DNA from: Pseudomonas sp. MUP55
GTDB taxonomy: Bacteria > Pseudomonadota > Gammaproteobacteria > Pseudomonadales > Pseudomonadaceae
DNA length: 64,000 bases
NCBI RefSeq assembly: GCF_034043515.1
Contig: NZ_CP138214.1
Span: forward strand, 4,340,001 to 4,404,000
Reading direction: 5' to 3'
The translations under genes were made by a program, and so were the position numbers. Shown here piece by piece: positions 16,301 to 25,302 of the stretch; within the stretch, counting starts at the first letter, position 1, and each line of letters opens with the position of its first letter. Under the pieces are notes generated by a model. That model saw nothing but the letters and a program-made list of their open reading frames with translations, was not told where the DNA came from and did no database searches.

Positions 16301-18895
16301 TCAGGCGGTTGCCGCCGATTCCAGGAAGTCTTGGGCAAAACGCTGCAACACGCCGCCCGCCTCGTAGATCGACACTTCTTCAGCGGTGTCCAGGCGGCAG
16401 GTCACCGGCACTTCGACACGCTCGCCATTCCTGCGGTTGATCACCAGGGTCAATTGCGCGCGCGGCGTGCGTTCGCCGAGCACATCATAGGTTTCGCTGC
16501 CGTCGATCTTGAGCGTGTGACGGTCGGTGCCCGGCAGGAACTCCAGCGGCAGCACGCCCATGCCGACCAAATTGGTGCGGTGGATGCGCTCGAAACCTTC
16601 GGCGGCGATCGCTTCCACCCCGGCCAGGCGTACGCCCTTGGCCGCCCAGTCGCGGGACGAGCCTTGGCCGTAGTCGGCGCCGGCGATGATGATCAGCGGC
16701 TGCTTGCGTTCCATGTAGGTTTCGATGGCTTCCCACATGCGCGTGACCTTGCCTTCCGGCTCGATACGCGCCAGGGAGCCCTGCTTGACCTTGCCGTTTT
16801 CCTGGACCATTTCGTTGAACAGTTTCGGGTTGGCGAAGGTGGCGCGCTGCGCGGTCAGATGGTCGCCGCGGTGAGTCGCGTAGGAGTTGAAGTCCACTTC
16901 CGGCAGGCCCATTTTCGCCAGGTACTCGCCGGCGGCGCTGTCGAGCATGATCGCGTTGGACGGCGACAGGTGATCGGTGGTGATGTTGTCCGGCAGCACG
17001 GCGAGCGGGCGCATGCCCTTGAGCGGACGCGCACCGGCCAACGCGCCTTCCCAGTACGGCGGGCGGCGAATGTAAGTGCTTTGCGGGCGCCAGTCGTACA
17101 GCGGGGTGACTTTGGGGCCGGTGTCTTCGTGAATCGCGAACATCGGAATGTACACGGCGCGGAACTGCTCAGGCTTGACCGAGGCCTTGACCACCGCGTC
17201 GATCTCTTCGTCGCTCGGCCAGATGTCCTGCAGGCGAATTTCCTTGCCGTCGGCGTCGAGCCCGAGCACGTCTTTCTCGATATCGAAACGAATGGTGCCC
17301 GCGATCGCGTAGGCCACGACCAGCGGCGGCGAGGCGAGGAAGGCCTGCTTGGCATACGGATGGATACGCCCATCAAAGTTGCGGTTGCCCGACAGCACGG
17401 CGGTCGCGTAAAGGTCGCGGTCGATGATTTCCTGCTGGATCACCGGGTCGAGCGCGCCGGACATGCCGTTGCAGGTGGTGCAGGCGAAGGCCACCACGCC
17501 GAAACCGAGTTGTTCCAGCTCATGCCCCAGGCCCGCTTCTTCCAGGTACATGGCCACGGTTTTCGAACCCGGCGCCAGGGACGATTTGACCCACGGCTTG
17601 CGCGTCAGCCCGAGCCGGTTGGCGTTGCGCGCCAGCAGGCCTGCGGCGATCACGTTGCGCGGGTTGCTGGTGTTGGTGCAACTGGTGATGGCGGCGATGA
17701 TCACCGCGCCGTCGGGCATTTGCCCCGGTACGTCGTCCCACTGGCCGCTGATGCCCTTGGCCGCCAGGTCACGGGTGGCGACGCGGGCGTGCGGGTTGCT
17801 CGGGCCCGCCATGTTGCGCACCACGCTGGACAGGTCGAACCTGAGGCCGCGCTCGTATTGTGCGCCCTTAAGGTCGTCCGCCCACAGGCCGGTGTGGCGT
17901 GCGTATTGCTCCACCAGGGCGACTTGCTCCTCTTCGCGACCGGTGAGCTTCAGGTAGGCAATTGTCTGCTGGTCGATGTAGAACATCGCCGCGGTGGCGC
18001 CGTATTCCGGGGCCATGTTCGAGATGGTGGCGCGGTCGCCCAGGGTCAGTGCCGAAGCACCTTCACCGAAGAACTCCAGCCACGCGCCGACGACTTTCTG
18101 TTGGCGCAGGAACTCGGTCAGCGCCAGCACCATATCGGTGGCGGTGATACCCGGCTGCAGCTTGCCGGTCAGCTCCACGCCGACGCTTTCGGGCAGGCGC
18201 ATCCACGAGGCACGGCCGAGCATCACGCTCTCGGCTTCAAGGCCGCCAACGCCGATGGCGATCACGCCCAGGGCATCCACATGGGGGGTGTGGCTGTCGG
18301 TGCCGACGCAGGTATCCGGGAAGGCCACACCGTCGCGCACCTGGATCACCGGCGACATTTTCTCAAGGTTGATCTGGTGCATGATGCCGTTGCCGGGCGG
18401 GATCACGTCGACGTTCTTGAAAGCCTTCTTGGTCCACTCGATAAAGTGAAAGCGATCTTCGTTGCGGCGGTCTTCGATGGCGCGGTTCTTTTCGAACGCC
18501 TGCGGGTCGGCACCACCGGCTTCGACGGCCAGGGAGTGGTCGACGATCAACTGGGTCGGCACCACCGGGTTGACCTGCGCCGGGTCACCGCCTTGCAGGG
18601 CGATGGCATCGCGCAGACCGGCGAGGTCCACTAGCGCGGTCTGGCCAAGGATGTCATGGCATACCACCCGGGCGGGGAACCAGGGGAAATCGAGGTCACG
18701 CTTGCGTTCGATCAGTTGGCTCAGGGACGCGTTGAGAGTGGCCGGGTCGCAGCGACGCACCAGGTTCTCCGCGAGTACGCGGGAGGTATACGGCAAGGTG
18801 GCGTAGGCACCAGGGGTGATCGCCTCGACAGCCGCGCGGGCATCGAAGTAATCCAGGCGGCTGCCGGGCAGCGGTTTGCGAAATTCAGTGTTCAT
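16301..18895 (-). CDS. acnD: Fe/S-dependent 2-methylcitrate dehydratase AcnD
   Basis: An 864-residue aconitase-family enzyme with a [4Fe-4S] cluster. Cluster cysteines appear in AITSCTNTSNP and ACTTCNGMSG. DYGQGSSRDWAAKG marks the C-terminal swivel domain. Adjacent prpF identifies it as AcnD, which dehydrates 2-methylcitrate, rather than housekeeping AcnA. A 1236-codon open frame on the opposite strand across acnD and prpF has no gene-like features and is a codon-bias shadow. Confidence 0.96.
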   Translation of the reverse strand: MNTEFRKPLPGSRLDYFDARAAVEAITPGAYATLPYTSRVLAENLVRRCDPATLNASLSQLIERKRDLDFPWFPARVVCHDILGQTALVDLAGLRDAIALQGGDPAQVNPVVPTQLIVDHSLAVEAGGADPQAFEKNRAIEDRRNEDRFHFIEWTKKAFKNVDVIPPGNGIMHQINLEKMSPVIQVRDGVAFPDTCVGTDSHTPHVDALGVIAIGVGGLEAESVMLGRASWMRLPESVGVELTGKLQPGITATDMVLALTEFLRQQKVVGAWLEFFGEGASALTLGDRATISNMAPEYGATAAMFYIDQQTIAYLKLTGREEEQVALVEQYARHTGLWADDLKGAQYERGLRFDLSSVVRNMAGPSNPHARVATRDLAAKGISGQWDDVPGQMPDGAVIIAAITSCTNTSNPRNVIAAGLLARNANRLGLTRKPWVKSSLAPGSKTVAMYLEEAGLGHELEQLGFGVVAFACTTCNGMSGALDPVIQQEIIDRDLYATAVLSGNRNFDGRIHPYAKQAFLASPPLVVAYAIAGTIRFDIEKDVLGLDADGKEIRLQDIWPSDEEIDAVVKASVKPEQFRAVYIPMFAIHEDTGPKVTPLYDWRPQSTYIRRPPYWEGALAGARPLKGMRPLAVLPDNITTDHLSPSNAIMLDSAAGEYLAKMGLPEVDFNSYATHRGDHLTAQRATFANPKLFNEMVQENGKVKQGSLARIEPEGKVTRMWEAIETYMERKQPLIIIAGADYGQGSSRDWAAKGVRLAGVEAIAAEGFERIHRTNLVGMGVLPLEFLPGTDRHTLKIDGSETYDVLGERTPRAQLTLVINRRNGERVEVPVTCRLDTAEEVSIYEAGGVLQRFAQDFLESAATA

Positions 18896-18967
18896 CGTCA
18901 GGACTCGGTCACGGTGGTTACAAAAGGAAGGCCTGCGCCGGTCGGAAAATTGAAATGCAATCCAAAA

Positions 18968-19057
18968 TGTGGGAGGGGGCTTGCCCCCGATGGCGGTGTA
19001 TCAGTCGACACATGTGTTGCATGACACACTGCTATCGGGGGCAAGCCCCCTCCCACA
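18968..19057. repeat. REPIN between prpC and acnD
   Basis: Paired inverted REP arms with a GATGGCGG...GCTATCGG inner part occupy most of the 203-base gap between prpC and acnD. Confidence 0.92.
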
Positions 19058-19098
19058 CTTTGATCGCATTCCAATCCCGGGTCCGTGGGCCCTCTCAT

Positions 19099-20226
19099 TC
19101 AGCGACGTTCGATTGGCACGAACTTGCGCTGCTCTACGCCGATGTACTCGGCACTTGGACGGATGATGCGGTTGTTGGCGCGCTGCTCGAACACGTGCGC
19201 GGCCCAGCCGGTGAGCCGCGAACAGACGAAGATCGGTGTGAACAGCTTGGTCGGGATGCCCATGAAGTGGTACGCCGAGGCATGGTAGAAGTCGGCGTTG
19301 GGGAACAGCTTCTTTTGCTCCCACATGGTCTTGTCGATGGCTTCGGAAACCGCGAACAACACGGTGTCGCCCACTTCGTCGGCGAGTTGTTTCGACCAGC
19401 CCTTGATCACCTCATTACGAGGGTCGCTGTCTTTGTAGATCGCGTGACCGAAGCCCATGATCTTGTCCTTGCGCGCCAGCATGCCGAGGGTGCCTTCGAC
19501 GGCTTCTTCGGCCGAACCGAAACGTTCGATCATCTCCATCGCCGCCTCATTAGCTCCACCGTGCAGCGGCCCGCGCAGGGAACCGATGGCCGCGGTGACG
19601 CAGGAATACAGGTCGGACAGGGTCGAAGCGCAAACCCGGGCGGTAAAGGTCGAGGCGTTGAATTCGTGCTCGGCGTAGAGAATCAGCGACACGTTCATCA
19701 CTTTGACGTGCAGTTCGCTCGGCTTCTTGCCGTGCAGCAGGTGCAGGAAGTGCCCGCCGATGCTTGGCTCGTCGGTGACGCAGTCGATGCGTTTGCCCTC
19801 GTGGCTGAAGCGGTACCAGTAGCACATGATCGCCGGGAAGGCGGCAAGCAGGCGGTCGGTGACGTCACGCTGCACGCTGAAGTCTTTTTCCGGCTCGATA
19901 TTGCCCAGGAATGAGCAACCGGTGCGCATCACGTCCATCGGATGGGCGTCGGCGGGGATGCGTTCGAGCACTTCTTTCAAGGCTTGCGGCAAGTCGCGCA
20001 GCTTGCTCAGCCTGGCGCTGTAGGCATCCAGTTCGGCCTGGGTCGGCAGTTCGCCGTACAGCAGCAGGTAAGCGACTTCTTCAAAGTGCGCATCGGCGGC
20101 CAGTTCACGTACGTCGTAGCCACGATAGGTCAAGCCGGCACCTGCCTGGCCCACGGTCGACAGTGCGGTCTGCCCGGCTACCTGGCCACGCAGGCCGGCA
20201 CCACTCAATACTTTTGCTTCAGCCAT
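19099..20226 (-). CDS. prpC: 2-methylcitrate synthase PrpC
   Basis: A 375-residue citrate-synthase family enzyme condensing propionyl-CoA and oxaloacetate. The substrate-binding segments GPLHGGANEAAMEM and GFGHAIYKDSDPRN contain the catalytic His residues. The short length and the absence of an N-terminal extension fit PrpC rather than the TCA enzyme GltA. It is the second structural gene of the cluster, 42 bases after prpB. Confidence 0.96.
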   Translation of the reverse strand: MAEAKVLSGAGLRGQVAGQTALSTVGQAGAGLTYRGYDVRELAADAHFEEVAYLLLYGELPTQAELDAYSARLSKLRDLPQALKEVLERIPADAHPMDVMRTGCSFLGNIEPEKDFSVQRDVTDRLLAAFPAIMCYWYRFSHEGKRIDCVTDEPSIGGHFLHLLHGKKPSELHVKVMNVSLILYAEHEFNASTFTARVCASTLSDLYSCVTAAIGSLRGPLHGGANEAAMEMIERFGSAEEAVEGTLGMLARKDKIMGFGHAIYKDSDPRNEVIKGWSKQLADEVGDTVLFAVSEAIDKTMWEQKKLFPNADFYHASAYHFMGIPTKLFTPIFVCSRLTGWAAHVFEQRANNRIIRPSAEYIGVEQRKFVPIERR

Positions 20227-20268
20227 GGTTCTTCTCCAATTTTGTAGTTATTCAGGGAGGCGCGTTTG

Positions 20269-21162
20269 TCACTTTTTCGCGGCAAACAGCGCGTCGAGCT
20301 TCTGCTCGAAGGTGTGGTAGTCGATGCGATCGTAAAGCTCCATGCGGGTTTGCATGGTATCGATCACGTTCTGTTGCGTACCGTCGCGACGGATCGCGGT
20401 GTAGACGTTCTCGGCGGCCTTGTTCATGGCACGGAAGGCCGAGAGCGGGTACAGCACGATGGAAACATCGGCAGATTTCAACTGTTCGGTGGTGTACAGC
20501 GGGGTCGCGCCGAATTCGGTGATATTGGCCAGGATCGGCGCCTTCACCCGCGAAGCGAACAGCTTGTACATCTCAAGTTCGGTAATGGCTTCCGGGAACA
20601 CCATGTCGGCGCCGGCCTCGATGCACGCGGCGGCACGCTCCAGGGCGGACTCCAGACCTTCCACGGCCAGGGCGTCGGTGCGCGCCATGATCACGAAGCT
20701 GTCATCGGTGCGCGCATCGACGGCAGCCTTGATGCGGTCGACCATTTCCTGCTGGGACACGATCTCTTTGTTGGGACGGTGGCCGCAGCGCTTGGCGCCG
20801 ACCTGGTCTTCGATGTGGATGGCCGCCGCGCCGAACTTGATCATCGACTTGACGGTGCGCGCCACGTTGAACGCCGACGAGCCGAAACCGGTGTCCACGT
20901 CCACCAGCAGCGGCAGGTCGCACACGTCAGTGATGCGGCGTACATCGGTCAACACATCATCCAGGCCGGTGATGCCCAGGTCCGGAACACCCAGGGAACC
21001 CGCGGCCACGCCGCCACCGGACAGATAGATCGCCTTGAAGCCGGCGCGCTTGGCCAGCAAGGCGTGGTTGGCGTTGATGGCGCCGACGACCTGCAACGGC
21101 TGTTCACTGGCGACCGCGTCACGGAAACGCTGGCCTGGGGTGCTGTTGTTCGTAGAACTCAT
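20269..21162 (-). CDS. prpB: 2-methylisocitrate lyase PrpB
   Basis: A 297-residue member of the isocitrate lyase/PEP mutase superfamily that splits 2-methylisocitrate into pyruvate and succinate. The catalytic loop [10 protein letters not shown] and the metal-binding VDVDTGFG are present. It starts 13 bases after the end of the GntR regulator gene, so regulator and enzymes are cotranscribed. Confidence 0.97.
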   Translation of the reverse strand: MSSTNNSTPGQRFRDAVASEQPLQVVGAINANHALLAKRAGFKAIYLSGGGVAAGSLGVPDLGITGLDDVLTDVRRITDVCDLPLLVDVDTGFGSSAFNVARTVKSMIKFGAAAIHIEDQVGAKRCGHRPNKEIVSQQEMVDRIKAAVDARTDDSFVIMARTDALAVEGLESALERAAACIEAGADMVFPEAITELEMYKLFASRVKAPILANITEFGATPLYTTEQLKSADVSIVLYPLSAFRAMNKAAENVYTAIRRDGTQQNVIDTMQTRMELYDRIDYHTFEQKLDALFAAKK

Positions 21163-21175
21163 GACTCACCTCTAT

Positions 21176-21874
21176 TTATTGGGGAGCGCCGTCCGGGAAG
21201 TGACGGGCGATGTTGCGTTTGGACGCGCCGATATGGCGGCGCATCAACAGTTCGGCCAGTTCACCATCGCGATCGGCGATCGCGTCCAGAATGCGGTGAT
21301 GCTCGGCAAAGGCCTGGCGTGGACGGTTGGGCGTGGCGGAGAACTGGATGCGGTACATGCGCACCAATTGGTACAGCTCGCCGCAGAGCATCTGGGTCAG
21401 GGTGCGGTTGCCGGCCCCCTGAATGATCCGGTAATGGAAGTCGAAATCGCCCTCCTGCTGGTAATAGCCGACACCGGCCTGGAACGCGGCGTCCCGTTCG
21501 TGGGTGTGCAAGACCTGGCGCAGTTCTTCGATTTCCGCGTCGGTCATGCGCTCGGCGGCCAGCCGGCACGCCATGCCTTCCAGTGACTCGCGAATCTCAT
21601 ACAGCTCGATCAGCTCGGCGTGGCTCAACGACACCACACGCGCGCCGACGTGGGGCACTCGCACCAGCAGGCGCTGGCCTTCGAGGCGGTGAATCGCCTC
21701 GCGCAGCGGGCCACGGCTGATGCCATAGGTGCGCGCCAGCTCCGGTTCGGAGATCTTGGTGCCGGGGGCAATCTCGCCTTTGACGATGGCGGCCTGGATT
21801 CTGCGGAAGACGTTTTCCGACATCGTTTGGGATTCGTCCGACAGCGCCGGCGGAGCTTCCGATTGGTCCAGCAT
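21176..21874 (-). CDS. GntR/FadR-family regulator of the prp operon
   Basis: A 232-residue FCD-type GntR protein. The winged helix (SEPELARTYGISRGPLREAI) is near residues 45-65 and is followed by an all-helical ligand domain. It is the first gene of the propionate operon and probably senses 2-methylcitrate or a related acid (inference). ATG 21874 is used: the frame stays open upstream, but a perfect palindrome ATTGTCGACAAT lies in the promoter, and a second near-copy overlaps the start codon, implying autoregulation. Confidence 0.9.
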   Translation of the reverse strand: MLDQSEAPPALSDESQTMSENVFRRIQAAIVKGEIAPGTKISEPELARTYGISRGPLREAIHRLEGQRLLVRVPHVGARVVSLSHAELIELYEIRESLEGMACRLAAERMTDAEIEELRQVLHTHERDAAFQAGVGYYQQEGDFDFHYRIIQGAGNRTLTQMLCGELYQLVRMYRIQFSATPNRPRQAFAEHHRILDAIADRDGELAELLMRRHIGASKRNIARHFPDGAPQ

Positions 21875-21884
21875 ATTGTCGACA
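21875..21884. promoter_or_regulatory. Half-conserved GntR operator at the regulator start codon
   Basis: ATTGTCGACA, ten of the twelve bases of the upstream palindrome, directly adjoins the ATG of the prp regulator gene, in its leader. Confidence 0.5.
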
Positions 21885-21947
21885 CCTTTGAAAGCAATGT
21901 GGCAAAAACTAGCCAATCTCTACTGCTTAGTCAAAGAATAATTCCAC

Positions 21948-21959
21948 ATTGTCGACAAT
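21948..21959. promoter_or_regulatory. Probable GntR operator, palindrome ATTGTCGACAAT
   Basis: A perfect 12-base palindrome 74 bases upstream of the prp regulator start. AT-rich-flanked NTTGTCNACAAN-type palindromes are typical FCD-GntR sites. It also lies upstream of the divergent protease gene at 22141. Confidence 0.65.
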
Positions 21960-22140
21960 CGTCTAATAACCTCCATTGACCTCTGTAAAGCATGGCCGCC
22001 TGCCAGCGCTGGCGCCAGAAAAGCATCATGTTAGAATGCCCGCCGCATTTGCCTGACATCGCGAGATGAAACGGCGCACGAGGGAGCTTGCGCAGTAATG
22101 CCAGTCGCCTTGAATTTCGCACTGCATCGCCTCAGGAATT

Positions 22141-22677
22141 ATGAGACTCAAGCCCTTCCCCCTACTGTTATGCCTACTGTCACTCCCGAGCCTTGGCGTT
22201 GCCGCCGAGAAAACGGTGTATGGCCTCAATGAATACGCCAAGCTGGCGGGCATCGACCTTGAAGTCGCGGCCAAACTCGACACGGGCGCCAAGACCGCCT
22301 CACTGAGTGCGCGCGATATCAAACGTTTCAAGCGCAACGGCGAATCCTGGGTACGCTTTTACCTGGCCATCGATGCCGCCCACTCCCATCCCATCGAACG
22401 TCCCCTGGCCCGCGTCAGCAAGATCAAGCGCCGCGCCGGTGATTACGACCCCGAGGAGGACAAGCAGTACACCGCTCGTCCGGTGATTGCCCTGGATATC
22501 TGCATGGGCAACGCTTTACGCAGCATCGAGGTGAACTTGACTGACCGAAGCACCTTCCAATACCCGCTGCTGATCGGCTCCGAAGCGCTGAAGCGCTTTG
22601 ATGCGCTGATCGACCCCAGCCTTAAATATGCAGCAGGCAAACCTGCCTGCGCCGCCGACGCTCATACCGCCGAGTAA
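22141..22677 (+). CDS. Secreted retropepsin-like (putative zinc/aspartic) protease
   Basis: 178 residues starting with a Sec signal peptide (about 1-22, ending LGVAAE). The retropepsin-like motif AKLDTGAKTASLSA (Asp-Thr-Gly near residue 47) is clear; this family is also annotated as RimK-linked 'ATP-dependent zinc protease'. It is the first of three tightly spaced genes with a 7TM-transglutaminase protein and an ATP-grasp ligase. That grouping is known from many gammaproteobacteria, and its substrate is not established to my knowledge. Periplasmic location follows from the signal peptide. Confidence 0.85.
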   Translation: MRLKPFPLLLCLLSLPSLGVAAEKTVYGLNEYAKLAGIDLEVAAKLDTGAKTASLSARDIKRFKRNGESWVRFYLAIDAAHSHPIERPLARVSKIKRRAGDYDPEEDKQYTARPVIALDICMGNALRSIEVNLTDRSTFQYPLLIGSEALKRFDALIDPSLKYAAGKPACAADAHTAE

Positions 22678-22682
22678 ACCGA

Positions 22683-24215
22683 ATGCGCTCTCTGACCCTG
22701 CACCTGAAAATCCTGATCACCATTTTGGTGGTGCTGGGTATTTCGGTCACCGCCTACCAGATCTTCGTGCTGGGCATCCCCGTTACCGAGGACGCCACCG
22801 ACGACTTGTGGAACATCGACGCGAAGGTCGAGTTCGTCGCCAACCCCAAGGATCCGGTGAAAATCTCGATGTTCGTGCCGCCGCTGAGCCGCGACTTCGT
22901 CAGCCTCAATGAGAGTTTTATTTCAAACAACTACGGGGTGAGCGTCAACCGCGCCGACGGCAACCGCAAGGTCACCTGGTCGGCGCGACGCGCCAAGGGC
23001 AACCAGACCCTGTATTACCGCCTGGTGCTGACCAAGCGCTACAGCGGTGAAAAGGTCAAGATCAAGGGCCCGACCTTCCGCGACAGCATCGCCGTGGAAG
23101 GCCCGGAAAAAATCGCCGCCGAAGCCTTGCTCGCGCCGATTCGCCAGCACTCGGCGGACGTCGAGACTTTCATCACCGAAGCCATCAAGCGCACCAACAA
23201 CCTCAACGACGACAACGTAAAACTGCTGCTGGCGGGCGACGCGTCGACGTCGCACAAGGCCAAGATCGTTGAGTTGCTGCTGTCCATCGCCCACGTTCCG
23301 GTGGAGAAAGTCCATACCATCCGCCTCGTCGCCGACCAGCCACAATCTCCGGAACTGTGGTTGCGCAGCTTCAACGGTAATGACTGGCTGTACTTCAACC
23401 CGGAAACCGGTGAACAGGGCCTGCCCGCCGACCGCCTGCTGTGGTGGACCGGCGATGAAAACCTGATCACGGTCGATGGCGGCAAGAAAGCCATGGTGAC
23501 CTTCAGCCTGAACAACAGCGAGATGAACGCCATCCGCCTGGCCAAGCTGACCGACGAAAACACTGACGCCAACTTCCTCGAATACTCGCTGTACGGCCTG
23601 CCGCTGCAGACCCAGCAGACCTTCATGATCATGGTGATGATCCCGATTGGCGTGCTGGTGATCCTGATCCTGCGCAACCTGATCGGCCTGCAGACCCTCG
23701 GCACCTTTACCCCGGTGCTGATTGCCCTGGCGTTCCGCGAGACGCAGCTGGGCTTCGGGATTGTGCTGTTCACCATTATCACCGCGCTGGGGCTGTCGCT
23801 CAGGTCCTACCTGGAACACCTGAAGCTGCAGATGCTGCCGCGACTGTCGGTGGTGCTGACCTTCGTGGTGGTGCTGATTGCCGCCATCAGCCTGTTCAGC
23901 CACAAGCTGGGCCTGGAGCGCGGCTTGTCGGTGGCACTGTTCCCGATGGTGATCCTGACCATGACCATCGAACGCCTGTCGATCACCTGGGAAGAGCGCG
24001 GCGCCAACCATGCGCTGAAAGTGGCAATCGGCACGCTGTTCGCGGCGTCCCTGGCGCACATCATCATGAGCGTGCCGGAGCTGATCTACTTCGTGTTCAC
24101 CTTCCCGGCGATCCTGCTGATCCTGGTGGGCTTCATGCTGGCCATGGGGCGCTATCGCGGCTACCGCCTGACCGAACTGGTCCGTTTCAAGGCCTTCCTG
24201 AAGGCTGACTCGTAA
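22683..24215 (+). CDS. Inactive-transglutaminase-like periplasmic domain fused to 7TM domain
   Basis: 510 residues. An N-terminal membrane anchor is followed by a periplasmic region (to about residue 310) with a transglutaminase-like fold but no obvious Cys nucleophile. About seven transmembrane helices follow, from about residue 315 to 500 (e.g. FMIMVMIPIGVLVILILRNL). It belongs to the families named for inactive transglutaminase and 7TM-GNV-like domains. It begins 5 bases after the protease gene and overlaps the ATP-grasp start by one base, so the three act together, probably at the inner membrane. Confidence 0.85.
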   Translation: MRSLTLHLKILITILVVLGISVTAYQIFVLGIPVTEDATDDLWNIDAKVEFVANPKDPVKISMFVPPLSRDFVSLNESFISNNYGVSVNRADGNRKVTWSARRAKGNQTLYYRLVLTKRYSGEKVKIKGPTFRDSIAVEGPEKIAAEALLAPIRQHSADVETFITEAIKRTNNLNDDNVKLLLAGDASTSHKAKIVELLLSIAHVPVEKVHTIRLVADQPQSPELWLRSFNGNDWLYFNPETGEQGLPADRLLWWTGDENLITVDGGKKAMVTFSLNNSEMNAIRLAKLTDENTDANFLEYSLYGLPLQTQQTFMIMVMIPIGVLVILILRNLIGLQTLGTFTPVLIALAFRETQLGFGIVLFTIITALGLSLRSYLEHLKLQMLPRLSVVLTFVVVLIAAISLFSHKLGLERGLSVALFPMVILTMTIERLSITWEERGANHALKVAIGTLFAASLAHIIMSVPELIYFVFTFPAILLILVGFMLAMGRYRGYRLTELVRFKAFLKADS

Positions 24216-25201
24216 TGTTCGGCTTCTGGAAGACCTGGAAAGCCCTGGAAGCGCGAGGGATCATGGGCATCAACCGGCGTAACGCCGACTACGTGCTCAA
24301 GTACAACAAGCGCAGCCTGTACCCCATTGTGGATGACAAGATCATCACCAAGGAGCGGGCCATGGCGGCCGGCATCCATGTGCCGCAAATGTATGGCGTG
24401 ATCTCCACCGAGAAGGAAATCGACAAGCTCGACGAAATCATCGGCGGGCGCAGCGACTTCGTGATCAAGCCCGCCCAGGGCGCCGGGGGCGACGGAATCC
24501 TGGTGGTTGCCGACCGCTTCGAGGGACGCTATCGCACGGTGTCCGGCAAGATCATCAGCCATGAAGAAATCGAGCATCAGATTTCCAGCATTTTGACCGG
24601 CCTGTACTCCCTGGGTGGCCACCGCGATCGCGCCTTGATCGAATACCGCGTGGTACCCGACCAGATCTTCAAGAGCATCAGCTACGAAGGCGTGCCGGAT
24701 ATCCGCATCATCGTGCTGATGGGCTACCCGGTGATGGCCATGCTGCGCTTGCCGACCCGCCAGTCCGGTGGCAAGGCCAACCTGCACCAGGGCGCGATTG
24801 GCGTGGGCGTCGACCTCGCCACCGGCCTGACCCTGCGTGGCACCTGGCTGAACAACATCATCACCAAGCACCCCGACACCACCAATGCGGTGGATGGCGT
24901 ACAACTGCCAAACTGGGACGGTTTCATGAAGCTGGCGGCCGGCTGCTACGAGCTGTGCGGCCTGGGCTATATCGGTGTGGACATGGTGCTGGACCAGGAA
25001 AAAGGCCCGCTGATCCTGGAGCTGAACGCGCGGCCCGGGCTCAATATCCAGATTGCCAACGACTGCGGCTTGACCTTGCGCACCCATGCAGTGGAAGCGC
25101 GACTCGAAGAACTCAAAGCCGCTGGCGTGAGCGAAACCCCGGAAGAACGGGTGAAGTTCGTGCAGGAAATGTTCGGGCATATACCGCCCGTGGAAGGCTG
25201 A
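24215..25201 (+). CDS. RimK-like alpha-L-glutamate ligase (ATP-grasp)
   Basis: A 328-residue ATP-grasp ligase. FVIKPAQGAGGDGIL is the nucleotide-binding loop, and LILELNARPGLNIQIAN provides Glu/Asn metal ligands and the end of the grasp. Family members form amide bonds, typically adding glutamate to a peptide or protein. With the retropepsin and 7TM-transglutaminase partners it forms a peptide-tagging and trimming module (inference from the set of domains). The ATG overlaps the preceding TAA. Confidence 0.88.
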   Translation: MFGFWKTWKALEARGIMGINRRNADYVLKYNKRSLYPIVDDKIITKERAMAAGIHVPQMYGVISTEKEIDKLDEIIGGRSDFVIKPAQGAGGDGILVVADRFEGRYRTVSGKIISHEEIEHQISSILTGLYSLGGHRDRALIEYRVVPDQIFKSISYEGVPDIRIIVLMGYPVMAMLRLPTRQSGGKANLHQGAIGVGVDLATGLTLRGTWLNNIITKHPDTTNAVDGVQLPNWDGFMKLAAGCYELCGLGYIGVDMVLDQEKGPLILELNARPGLNIQIANDCGLTLRTHAVEARLEELKAAGVSETPEERVKFVQEMFGHIPPVEG

Positions 25202-25302
25202 CCCGACCTTCAAACGGTCTAACCCCGACATCCCCTCTAGGAGCAAATCCTATGGGGGACTACAATCCCCTCCCTTCGCGCCACTGGCTGATTCACCCCC
25301 GC

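Noticed and set aside
14924..18634. 1236-codon open frame on the plus strand opposite prpF and acnD
   Set aside because: It mirrors real genes with clear motifs, crosses a REPIN, and has His/Gly/Val-rich low-information composition typical of antisense frames in GC-rich genes.
19113..19127. TGGCACGAACTTGC resembling a sigma54 promoter
   Set aside because: The spacing between the GG and GC elements is one base short, and it lies within the 3' coding end of prpC.
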